From the NCBI GenBank assembly GCA_003116995.1, contig BDSL01000053.1:372001-436000 (forward strand): a DNA stretch of 64,000 nucleotides, in the 5' to 3' direction. The DNA comes from Yamagishiella unicocca. Lineage: Eukaryota > Chlorophyta > Chlorophyceae > Chlamydomonadales > Volvocaceae. Below are positions 23,234 through 33,541 of the stretch, one piece after another; position 1 is the first letter of the stretch; each line of letters starts with the position of its first letter. Made by a program: the position numbers and the translations under genes. The notes under the pieces were generated by a model. The model searched no databases and had not been told where the DNA came from. It worked only from the letters and a program-made list of their open reading frames with translations.

Positions 23234-24956
23234 ATGCCTGTAAATCGTCTAGAGCTTTATGATGACCCGCACAGCGAGTTCAGCGCCAAGGTAAAGGTCG
23301 CCATGTTCGCAAAGGGGCTGTCATGGGCGACCCTGGCGGTGCCTTGCGGGAGCACACGCAGCCCCGAGTTTCTGGCTGTCAATCCTCTTGGGAAGATACC
23401 CGTTCTCGTCGCGACTTACGAGGATGGCCGGCGAGAGGTATGGCTCCGAAGCCGCTCCATCCTCGCGGCCGTGCGTCTTACGCACTTATACACGCAGTAA
23501 CTTCCCCTGTACTCCGCGGAAAGGTGGTTTATGAAAGTGAGGTCATCCTGGAATACCTGGAGGATCAGTTTCCGCAGCCCGCGCTGCTGCCATCGGAGCC
23601 CCTGGAGCGCAGTAAGGTAGCTCAGGGTCAGCTGGGGCCGGGCTGTGGGGGAGGGGCCACAACCAACTATGTGATACGGCCGCCATCCTACTTGGCATTT
23701 TGCCCTTCCTTAAGCGCGATTCCTCGCTGCTCTCACGCAGGTCCCTTCCCATGGCGCGCGAGGCGACACCGCACCCCGCCACGATGTCCCGCCCTTCTCG
23801 CGGATCCCCCTCTCATCGGCCGCAGCCCCACTTTCTTACCAAGCCCCCTCTCCCGATACCACCACTTCCCCTCGCCCATCAGGCCCGGCTCATCTCCAGG
23901 TACCACGATCTCTACCTGGAGCCTGCGCTGCGACGGCTGTACCCGCAGGTGGCGCCGTCGGCGCGCAACGACCAGGTCGTACAGGTGGGGGCGATGTGGG
24001 TCGTACAGGTGGGGGCGATGTGGGTCGTACAGGTGCGGGCGATGTGGGTCGTACAGGTGCGGGCGATGTGGGTCGTACAGGTGCGGGCGATGTGGGTCGT
24101 ACAGGTGCGGGCGATGTGGGTCGTACAGGTGCGGGCGATGTGGGTCGTACAGGTGGGGGCGATATGGGTCATACAGGTGGGGGCGATAGGGGCTCGCGAT
24201 GCAGTGCGGTTCTGCGGAAATCACAGAAGTGGCGCTCCGCTACCTGTTGGTAGAGTTGTGCGAGCCGCTGTGCCACGTCGGTTTCGGAGCAGTCTACCTA
24301 CCTGGGACCTGCCGTCGTCGCATTCTCCTCCGGCTCCCCCCGCCTTGGGCATATCGCCCTTACTGCGACAACCCAACCCAAGTATCAACCAAACCACACC
24401 AACCCCGCGCTGTCCGCTCTCCCATCGCTCACCACCTCCCCCAGTTCTCCAGCTAGCGCCCAAAACCGGTTCCGCGAAACGTTTCCTTGCGTTGCGCGGG
24501 GTCCTCGCTTCCTGTCGTCTCGCCGTGGCCGATTTAGCTTAGCCGCCAAAGGTCAACTTACGACCGGCTTTAGTATGCATCCAGCATGCATCTCAAAACG
24601 TCTGTTCTAAACGGTTTTTCCGGGCATCCACGGGTCTTCCTCGACCCCCCCCCCGTCAGGAGGCTGTCTCCGCCTTCCAGGACCGGCTGGCCGAGCTGGA
24701 AGCGCTCCTGCCGCCCAGCACCACCTTTGCAGTCTCCGACACCACTCTATCGCTGGCGGACTGCGGCTACCCGGCGCTCATGCTGTACGCGGAGCTCATA
24801 CTGCCGGCACTGGGGCGGCCGCCGCTGAGATACGAGGGCCTGCCGAGGCTGCGGCGGTGGCGCGATGCGCTTTGGGGCCACCCGGCGGTGCAGGCGGTGC
24901 TGGCGGAGCTGCAGCCCGCGGCGGAGGAGTGGGTGGAGGGGAAGCTGCGGAGCTGA
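23234..24956 (+). CDS. Glutathione S-transferase (soluble, two-domain)
   Basis: Four exons: 23234-23437, 23524-23616, 23883-23984, 24660-24956; phase 0 at each border, 231 residues, the normal GST size. The N-terminal thioredoxin-like domain contains NPLGKIPVL (residues 51-59, with the cis-proline) and YESEVILEYLED (about 71-82, with the Glu-Ser pair that binds the glutathione glutamyl group). The rest is helical, ending with SDTTLSLADCGYPALML, the usual C-terminal GST 'D' motif area. The class (zeta, omega or tau-like) is not clear; a Ser/Cys/Tyr catalytic residue near HSEFSAK cannot be assigned. An upstream in-frame ATG (23147) would give an Arg-rich N-terminal extension that might act as an organelle transit peptide. 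Intron 3 begins with a minisatellite that repeats the splice donor nine times. Confidence 0.85.
23976..24190 (+). repeat. 24-bp minisatellite duplicating the 5' splice site of GST exon 3
   Basis: The 24-bp unit (GTCGTACAGGTGCGGGCGAT plus GTGG) starts in the last codons of GST exon 3 and runs into intron 3. Each copy contains ACAG|GT, so donor-like sites recur at 23984, 24008, 24032, 24056, 24080, 24104, 24128, 24152 and 24176. Since 24 is a multiple of three and no copy contains a stop, every donor keeps the same frame. Confidence 0.95.
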
Positions 24957-25267
24957 CGTGCAGGGGGGGAGTAGGTGGCGCGCGTTGGGTTAGGCATTGG
25001 GCATGAGATGGGGGTGGGCGGGTGGATGGGGGTAGACAGGAAGCTGGGACGACGCGCGACTGGGGCGTATTCGCACGGTGTAACCAACCGCGGTGTGCGC
25101 AGCTCTCGCGCTGCGTATGTTCTAGCGACCGGCCGCCGCAGCACGGCCTCAGCCAGCTCAACCGCAGGGCCGCAACGAGCCCCCGCCACCAACTTCTCGT
25201 CACCTCGCACCAGAGCCCTACCTAATTCCGCCACCTCACCACATCGCTTCGCACTGTGCGCCGGAAG
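24957..25267. other. Intergenic region between convergent GST and NEPRO genes
   Basis: No gene is seen. It holds the GST 3' UTR with a TGTAA signal at 25079-25083. I find no TTACA (minus-strand TGTAA) for the NEPRO gene here, so its true 3' end may differ. Confidence 0.6.
25079..25083 (+). terminator. TGTAA poly(A) signal of the GST gene
   Basis: TGTAA lies 123 bases after the GST stop, a typical volvocine distance for a short 3' UTR. Confidence 0.5.
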
Positions 25268-27225
25268 CTACCCCCCGCCGCGCCGCCCTCCCCTCTGCCG
25301 GCCCCCTCGGCTCGCGCCCCCGATCCGCCCCTGGCGCCCATCGTCCGCCCCGCCCCGGCCCCCACGAGCACCCGCACCCGCATCTGCAGGCCCCACACCA
25401 CCCAACAGCAGCTCCAGGGAGGCAGCCAGGGAGCCGCCCCCGCCACCCCCGCCTCCCAACGCCGCGGCCGCACCGGCGCTCCGAAGGCCGCCGCCGCCCA
25501 TGCCGCCGCCATTGCCACGGGCTTTGCCCTTCCCGCCGCTGAGAATGATTCCCAGCATTGGGTCGTGGGCGGCTGCATCGCCGCAACCCGGGCCGCCGCC
25601 AAGGATGCCGCCGGCGGCGGGCAGCGCTGAGAGCCGTGACTGCGATGCCGCGGCCGCGGGGCGCAGCGGCGGGGCTGACGCCGCCGCGACTGAAAGGAAA
25701 GCCGGCTTGGCCTTGGCCGTCTGAAATCCCACGATCAGCCCGCGGGGCACTTGAGGGCCAGATGGCCCCGCAGGGCCGCTCCCGCCGAGCGATCCAACAG
25801 CGGCGACATCAGCCCGTGGCGTCGCCGCAGCGGCCGCCACTGGGTCGGTCGCACCACCAGCAGCGGCCGCCACTGGGTCGGCCGCACCACCAGCAGCGGC
25901 CGCCACTGGGTCGGCCGCACCACCAGCAGCGGCCACCACTGGGTCGGCCGCACCACCAGCAGCGGCCGCCGCCGCCGCGACAACGTTGGCCGCCGTGTTG
26001 CCCGCCGGGTCGGCTGCCGTGTCAAGCACATCGGCATCGTCGGCTGGGGGCCCGACTCCGCTGCCTACAGCCCGGGTGACGACTTCGGATGAGTTGTCCG
26101 TCGCCGCGCCGGCTGGGTTGCTGGCGGGTATCGCTGGCGGCGGCTCCGTCGCTGCCCCGCTAGCGACTCCGCCGAGGCCCAGCACGAACCCATGCCGCAT
26201 GGTGGCGTACGACAGGACCATGGGCGAGGCGGATGGTGGGGCTCCTGCGGGTGGGGAGGTGTGGGAGGAGTGTCGCGGGGTGCGGGGTGGTGGTGGTGTG
26301 ATGGTGAGGTGGTGGTGGTGGGGGGGGGCGACATTGGAGGGAGCTCGGCGGGGCAAGTCCATCGGCATTGGAGGCACCCGGTGCGATGGGCTCGGCATCA
26401 AAGGCACCCCAATGACACCCCAACGGGGCCTGCCTGGCCTGCTTCAGCCGCGGCCTCCATCCCTCCCGTTCTGGACGTCGCGTGCGATCAAACCCCTCCA
26501 CCCACCAAGCTCCAACCCACCTTGGGGTGCAACTGGGCCTGTTACTGCTGCCAGTCCTTGGGGGCCCAACGAAGTGTCCATCGGAGCTCTCGCGGCGGCG
26601 GCGCCGTCCGCCCCCTTCCGCCGCTTGGCGCCCCGGTCCTCAAACACCTGGGGAGACAACCGGGGCCGCCACGCATCAGCACACCATGCCCTTGCGTGGC
26701 CGGGCGCCCGTACAGTGTAGTGTCGTACCGTCGTACTGTTGTTTTCTTACCTGGAGCGGCGCCATAGCCTGGGCGGCATGCGTCCGCTTGCCGCCGGCTG
26801 CCCCCAGAGCCGCTGTTGCCGCGGTCGTCGCCGCCGGCCGCTTCGTCGACATGAGGTCGAAGAAGCTGCGCCGGTCTATGCGAACTCCCACATCCGACTG
26901 CGGCCCAGTCCCTGGAGCCGGCCCCGCCTCCTTTCCCCGCTTGCCCGGGCCCCCACCGCCTTGCTGCTTCGGCTGCGGCTCCTCTGCCCTCCCTTGAGCG
27001 GCATCTGCCGCCGACTTGGAGGACTGGGCCACCGGGGCCGAACCTGCGTCTTGCTCGTCATACTGTACGGCTATCATATATCCGTACTGCTCCGAGGCCC
27101 TGGCCGCGCGCTGCTGCCAGCTGGGGTCTTCCGGGCCCGGAGGAACCTGCTCCAGGTACGGCACTTGCACGTGCTCCTCCCAGCGGCACCGCACCATTTG
27201 TGGCAGGGGGACGGGGCCTGCCGCC

Positions 27226-27257
<32 letters not shown>

Positions 27258-29427
27258 CACCGCCGCCGCCGCTCCTGCCTTTGGCATTGCAGCAGGGCCT
27301 GAGGTGCCGATTGCCGGGCCCGGGTGGCCGACGGTTAGGCCGTCCAGCGGATGCTTCGCCGGCGGCGGGGCCCGCTGCAGCATCTGCCGCAGGCTCCAAC
27401 TTTGCGTCTCATGAATCTGCTGCTGCTGCTGTGATGTTTGCTGTCCGGCCCCTGCGAACGACGAGCCCTCACCCAAGGGACCCACCATCGCCGCCGCCGC
27501 CGCGGCCGCTGGGTTACTCGATGCTGCCGGCGCCGGTTGGGGGGGCCGTAGTGCAGCCGCCAGATTGGGGTGTAGCAGCAGCGCGCGGTCGGCGCCTTCC
27601 ACCGGCGCTGCCGGCGGCAGGAGCGGCAGCAAGTCGGCGATGGCGTTGTACGACTTGACGCAGTCCAGCAGTAGCTGCAGCGACAGGACCTGGGGTGGGA
27701 GGGGGAGGGGAGGGGCGCGGATGTGGGTGGGGTGCACGGGGTGGGGCAGCGTGGAGGGGGGCCAGGTGGCACGTATAGGCAGGGGTCTGACAGTACGAGC
27801 AAAATACTTCGTCGTACTACCGTGCGTGAGTCCTTGAGTTCCTCCCTCACGGCACATGTCGCATTACCGACCGGTTGCGTCACAAGCTCCGTCTCCTTGC
27901 CGCGCCTCTCCTCTGGACTACCACCTGCACCGCCCTCGGTTTGTCGGCCGTATATTTGCGGATTCTCTTATAAACCCCCCGCTGTGTTGAAAAAACGTTT
28001 CCCGCTAGTAACTTTCCCTCTTCCTTGTATGTCGCGTGGACGGGTTTCCTCTGTGACATCCAGCCCTGGAGCCCACCTTGATGCGTGCCAGCATGGCCGC
28101 CGCCGTGGTGGCGAAGGGCACGAAGTAGGTGAGCGCCAGCTGCGCAGCCAGCTGGCCAGCAGCCCGGTGCAGGGGGCCCTGAAGGCCGCGGATCAAGGCA
28201 GCGGCTGCGACCCAGCAGTAGCAACAGTAGCAGCAGCAGCGGCGGCACCAGCAGAGGCAGGATTTTAGTAGGCGCGGCAGCAGTATCCGGGGGCCCGGAG
28301 AATCTGGTATTTTTCGTAGCCAGTGAAGCGGCCCATGCAAGACTGCAGGTCGCCGGCCGCGGGCGGCCCCAGCCTCTGGCTCCCGGAGAGAGGCCCTCCA
28401 CCCCTTCTCGCCTCGACCGCCATTGTCCTGGACCCTACACGTCACCACCTCGCCTGATCACTCTGTTCGCCCTGATCGCCCTCTCGCCCCTGCCAATCTC
28501 CTAAATAACAACCTGCGATGAGCTGGTTGAGCACTGCAGCCGTCGTCTCCTGGGACGGCAATCGGTATGATACCCGCCCGCCTCCGCCACCCCTGCCGGC
28601 GCCCTTGCCGCCGGCGCCTCCGCCCGCCGCTGCCGCCGCGCCGCCTCCGAATCCGCCGCCCAGCGGCACCGCCCCCCCTTGCTGCAGCAGCCAGTGCAGG
28701 TCCTCCACCAGGGCCGCCAGCTGCAGACCGCGCAGCTGGGACAGGGTGCGACGTACCTGGTGCGTCCGGTCGGGAGCGGGGGCGGGGCCGTTCAGTGAGG
28801 TCAGGGGATCGAGTCCGGCAGACAACAAAGGGTTGGTTTTGGGAGGTAGGATTCCGTATCAGTACCCACCTCTTTAAGGTATCGCATAAAGTGTGCCCCC
28901 CGGTGCTGGTGTGTGTTTTTGTACAGCAGCCGCTCGAACATGGCCACCTCCGACCACAGGCAGCTGGCCTGCAGGCAGGCCTGCAGGGTTAGGGCAGGGA
29001 GACGGGGAGGGGGAGTTACGGGCAGACGGGAGGCGGAAACTCAGGCGGTTGTGGACACCGGTAGGGGAAAAAGGTGTGCAGAAGGGGTCGGCGGCCGTTA
29101 GGACCCGTGGGCCGGCAGGCATCTGACGTGACCAGCAAGCGGCGAGCAGAGCGCCCAAAGCGGCCCAACGGACTAAGGGGAGGTAATTTCCCCCCAGGCC
29201 CTTAAGCGCTCATCGCCTCAAGCATTTTCCAGACACAAACTCGCGACGTTTCTTCTTAGGGACAGCCGCGAGTGCATCATCCGCTAAACCATTCCTACCT
29301 TAAGCACGGGCATGTTTGCTTGTCGAAAGAGCGGCGTCAAGTCACCGTAGCAAGAGAGCTGGACGGTGCGGCGCAAGGGGGCGGGCAGAGACCACATCCG
29401 GCCCGCCGCTGCGTCCGAGGCCGCCAT
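25268..29427 (-). CDS. NEPRO-domain protein (nucleolus and neural progenitor protein family)
   Basis: Seven exons: 29427-29299, 28980-28870, 28756-28513, 28204-28077, 27689-26751, 26647-26521, 26244-25268; phases agree, about 884 residues. The first ~200 residues show the NEPRO pattern: SCLWSEVAMFERLLYKN, then THQHRGAHFMRYLKEVRRTL, then ALTYFVPFATTAAAMLARIK and VLSLQLLLDCVKSYN. Animal NEPRO is nucleolar, and the domain is distantly related to RNase MRP subunit Rmp1, so a role in rRNA processing is a reasonable inference. The remainder is low-complexity: Ala/Pro-rich tracts, GKRGKEAG basic patches, an AAAAGGAADPV minisatellite, and an RG/RGG-rich tail fitting RNA binding. The gene is head-to-head with uS3m (437 bp apart), another RNP gene, suggesting shared regulation. 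The low-complexity exons are less certain than the N-terminus. Confidence 0.75.
25822..25977 (-). repeat. 33-bp coding minisatellite in the NEPRO gene
   Basis: Four to five copies of a 33-bp unit (core GGGTCGGCCGCACCACCAGC on +) encode 11-residue AAAAGGAADPV repeats in the last exon of the NEPRO-like protein. The unit is a multiple of three, so copy-number change keeps the frame. Confidence 0.9.
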
Positions 29428-29864
29428 GGGCCCCTTCAACCAGGGGATTAAAAAATACTCTCAATAATTCAATGCGCCCATTGTTTGGGAAATCGATTTT
29501 CCTGACGTGGGATGGAAGTGCGCTGTCGGTGTTTTCAGTGCAGACTGCGCATGTGAAAATGCAACCATAAGATGGGCGACATCTAATTCGAAGCTACGTG
29601 GACTGCAGCACGGATTGTGGCATTTGATGCGCGCATGCATGTCAGCATGTGCCGGTGGCTCTACGGCAACTATTTACAATCCGGCCGAAAGACTCCATCA
29701 CATAGAGGTCACACGTTTGGAAATGGGCATAGTAGCACCGTGATCAGGCTAGAGCACAGGCCATTAGCTCTGCCTAGTCCTGTAGACTAGACACCTGCTG
29801 CGGTCGGTCCTTTATTATAACACCGCAGAACTTCTGGTAGTGGCAGTAGTGCACGTTGTGACCA
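29428..29864. promoter_or_regulatory. Head-to-head promoter region between NEPRO (-) and uS3m (+)
   Basis: This 437-bp interval between two start codons is A/T-richer than its surroundings (for example ttaaaaaatactctcaata near 29450). No coding signal is seen. It must contain both promoters unless upstream non-coding exons exist. Confidence 0.5.
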
Positions 29865-32800
29865 ATGCGGCGGGCGCTGTCACAATTCTTCCCGGCAAGC
29901 ACGCCAGGGACATCTTGGTTCGCACAGCTGGGCGCTGCCAGCTGCCAGCAGGGAGTCATACGCTCATCAGGAGAGGTTTCCACTAGCTATGGCAGTTCAG
30001 CCGACGAGGGGCTCCTCCCGGTGAGGTCAGGGACCGGCATGATTAGCGAATCACGGGACGTCCTGGCGACAGCGCTCCGGACTGCTTTCCCTCCCTTACG
30101 ACTTGCGCGCATATGGTCTGCTGTCGCCTGACCGATGCGCGCGGTGCTCTGCTCCGCAGGCGCTCGTGAGGGGCATGAGCGGCAAGGGGGCCAAGGGCAA
30201 GGGGGCCCCGGCAGCCAAGGCCGCCGCGGCCCCGCCCCCGCCCCCTCCCGCCCCTTCAAAGCCCTACAACCCAGCTCTCGCGAGCGCAGGTGAGCCCCCT
30301 CCCCTCCCCCACCTGAGTGCCCAACCTGGGTTTCCTCTGACCCCGTCCACACCCCTGACCCCCGCTGTCGGGGCAGAAGCCACCAACTGCTGAACCGCGG
30401 CCCTACCGCCCACTTCACCCCGCTGCCGCACATCGCACTCGCACCTCCCCACACGTGCCACAGTAGACTGCCTAATTTGGCTAGCCTACAGTCCGTAGTC
30501 GCATTCTCCCAGCGGCCACCCCATCCTGCCCTCGCGCGGCCGCCCGGAGGCCACCCCATCCTGCCCTCGCGCGGCCGCCCGGAGTCCAAGGAGCGCGTGT
30601 GTGGGGTCGTGTGGGGTCGTGCAGGGTCGTGTGGGGTTGCGTAGGGTCGTGATCGTCAGCACTCCAGCGCTCACCCCACACCCCTTTTCCTCCCGCCACC
30701 CTCCCCTGCCCCGCACCCAGGCGCCCGCCTACGGCGGCGGCAGCCGGGTCCGGACCCCCTCACGCTCCTGACGCCCCAGCAGCGGGAGCTGGCTGAGCTG
30801 CTGGTGCAGCGGCCGCCGCCGCCGCCGCCCGACGAGGCGGAGGCGGCCGCCGCCGCGGTGGCTCCCGATGCGGCTGCGGCCGCTGCGGCTGCTGCTGCGG
30901 AAGCGGCGGGGGCGGAGGCGGTGCCCCTGCGCAGCCTGGCGCAGGTGGGGCTCCCACTGGGACGTCGTGATGTGGCGTCGCTGCTGCACCAGTCGCTGAG
31001 TGCGGCGGTGGGGCAGAACGTGCACTTCCAGCCCTTCGTCTTCTCAAACATATTCCAGGTGGGCCGCGGGGGGTAAGCTTACGCGTATGCTTTGTTTGTT
31101 TTTCTAGGGGTGAGGTTTCGAGGAAGACCCGTGGATGCCAGAAGGGGTGAGGTGGGATGGGTTGGCTCCAGGGACAGCCTCTGGCGCGGTGCGGCGGGGC
31201 GCTGATTTTGATGTTGGTGCTGGGGTCGTGAGGGGGAACGGAAAGGCGTTGTTCGTGGGTTTGACGGTCGCCTCCGCCTCCCAAACTGGATCGCCCCCTC
31301 CCAGAGTGCCCCCGCCGCCGCCACCTACGTCGCCGCCGCGCTGGAGGGCGGCGCTAACTGGGGCCGGGTGGAGCGCTTCTTCCTGGCGGCGGTGGAGGCG
31401 GACAGCATCGTGCGGGGGGTGCGGGTCAAGGTGACGGGCAGGCTGGGTGAGTGCGGGTGGAGCCCCCGGGGAGGAGGCCGGGGGGCTAAGAGCTAAGGGG
31501 GGAGGAGGCACGGAGTCAGGTCCGGGGTAGTTGTTATTGTTGTTTGGGCCGCTCTAGGCGCCATGTGGGCCCGGGTAGCAGAAGGGCGGAAGGAGTGCAG
31601 GGCTGGAAGGGTGGTTGGGGGTGGAAGGGTGGTGGGGGCGTGAAGGGGGTGCAGGTCGTCCACCTGTCTTCATGCCCGCGTGTCCGCATCATGGCATCAT
31701 CCCGCGCACTCACTCACTCTTCAGCATGCCCGCCGCACGACGACTGCTAACCTCCTTACCCCCTGCCCCCTTCCTCCCCCCCTCCCTCCCTTGCCCCTCT
31801 CCCTCCCTCGCCCCCGCGCCTCCTTCCCTCCTCACTACAGGCCGCAAGGCGGACATGTCCACCAGCAAGGTGTGGGAGTGGGGGGAGATGTCGTTGCGGG
31901 CGCTGTCCGACAGACTGGACTACGGAGCGGCGGCGGCCAACACCCGTATGGGGGCACTGGGTGAGTGGCGGGTGGTGGGGATGTGTGTGTATGTGCCTTG
32001 GGTACGTAGATCCACAGTAACAACGCCGCAAAACACATACGACGTGCCAGACCGCCGAGGGGATGAGAACCGGGCAGCATTGATGGGGCAGGAGTCATCA
32101 GATACCCGGCTTCTCTGCCTGGAGTCATCAGGTACCCGACTTACCTGCCTGGAGTCGAGACAGACGCACCCGCTCTCTTAAGTCTTAACCCCCAAACGGC
32201 TGCAGGGGTCAAGGTGTGGATCCGCTACAAGGGAGGGGCAGTCACCGACGTCTTCTTCCCCCCTATGGGCGGCTCGCACCACCGAGCGGCGCCCGCGGCT
32301 GGAGCCTTGCCGTCGCTCAGCCTGGACGAGCTGTACGACGCGGCGGTGGCGCGCACGACACGCGTCGCCTTGCCGTACAAATTCTCGTCCGTCGGGTGGT
32401 GGGAGCGCCCCGCCGCGGGGCAGCCGCCCGAGAACCGGGTTTCGGAGCTGTTTGTGCCGGATTTCGACCCGCGGGTCGGCGATAGGCTGGACGCATACCT
32501 GCGCCGGCGGCGGGAGGAGCGCCGGCGGTTCCGGAGCGCTGCTGAGCGAAGAGCGTACATGGCGACATCTGGCAGGCGAGTTGCGGCCACATGCGGGCGG
32601 GTCCGGACGGTGATGGCCGGCTGTGGTTTCGGAGCCACTGACTAGGCGGGGCAGCGACGGAGAGTCCCATAGACACGGACGTAGGAGGCGCAGCGGCTTG
32701 GCCGGGGCGGGGCGGGCGCAGGGAGGGGGCCCTGCTCCTTCCATGCCTCGTCGCCAGTGTCAGCTGCCGCCCCTCCCAACGCGCCCGCACATGCTCACGC

Positions 32801-33202
32801 CTGCTGCCCTGCCGGCCCCTCCTCTCACCCCAACTCACCTCACCTCACTCCTCACCGGGCACTGTCCAATGGCGGCACTGCGGCACTGCGGCAGCCTCCC
32901 CTTGTCGACCGCTTCCTGCTAACTTCGGCTCGTGCTCGCGATCGCGCAGATTCCTGGCAAAGCAGCGCCGCATGGCTCGGATGCGGGTTGCAGCCGCAGC
33001 AGCGCAGCTTCCGGAAGCTTCTGAGGCCGCAGAGGCGCTGCGTATGGGGCGGCGGCCGAACCGTGTGCTTGGGCGCTTCTGGCTGGAGACGTACGTGCCC
33101 GCGCGGCGGATTGCTGCGCTGCTTCGGCACCAGGCGGAGAAGCAGAACGAGGGCACAAAGAAGGCGTTGGATGGTGCGAAGGCGCCGGGGTCACGGACGT
33201 GA
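29865..33202 (+). CDS. Mitochondrial small-subunit ribosomal protein uS3m, nucleus-encoded
   Basis: Exons: 29865-30020, 30160-30289, 30721-31058, 31305-31446, 31841-31960, 32206-32575, 32950-33202; about 502 residues in consistent phase. The start MRRALSQFF... is rich in Arg/Ser/Ala and looks like a mitochondrial presequence. The uS3 C-terminal domain is clear: GVRVKVTGRL, then LSDRLDYGAAAANTRMGALGVKVWI (about residues 245-300), matching bacterial S3 VKIQVSGRL...IDYG.AEA.T.YG.IGVKVWI. The N-terminal KH part is poorly conserved and interrupted by Pro/Ala-rich sequence. Plastid S3 is plastid-encoded in green algae, so mitochondrial use is inferred. The last intron fits as GC-AG (AG|gcgagt at 32576); without it the protein would stop at 32645. 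A TGTAA 144 bases after 33202 supports the longer form. Confidence 0.85.
30520..30655 (+). repeat. Short direct repeats in uS3m intron 2
   Basis: A 33-bp unit (core GGCCACCCCATCCTGCCCTC) occurs twice, followed by GTGTGGGGTCGT-type repeats. Both lie inside the intron. Confidence 0.7.
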
Positions 33203-33345
33203 GGGATGGGGTCATCGGAGCCCGAGCGCGGAGGAGGGTTGGATGGCTGGGTGGACGCGGGCTTACTTTGGTACGGCGTTTGCGGGGTGCATGAAAGTAA
33301 CATATGGTCTTTGGACGGCCACTTCCACTGGAAATTTACCACTTC

Positions 33346-33350
33346 TGTAA
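33346..33350 (+). terminator. TGTAA poly(A) signal of uS3m
   Basis: TGTAA lies 144 bases after the proposed stop at 33202 and about 190 bases before the next gene's ATG. It supports 32950-33202 as the terminal exon. Confidence 0.5.
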
Positions 33351-33541
33351 TTGCAACAGCGGATTGACAGGCTTGCCATGGCGTCATAATTAGCTAACAA
33401 CCTTACCAGGTCAGCGCTAGCTCCCGTGAATCAGGCATCCGTCTCAGCTGTGCTTTACTACAACACAGATCACGTGACCTGATAGATCAAATTGCGTCGC
33501 TCGCCCTAGGCTGCATCTTAAGCCGGTGTTCTAGCCCAGGC

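Noticed and set aside
24199..24456. Possible extra GST exon (EITEVALRYLLVELCEPL)
   Set aside because: Joining exon 3 (23984) to 24660 already gives a full-length in-phase GST; inserting this stretch would lack a phased donor and add residues not expected in the family.
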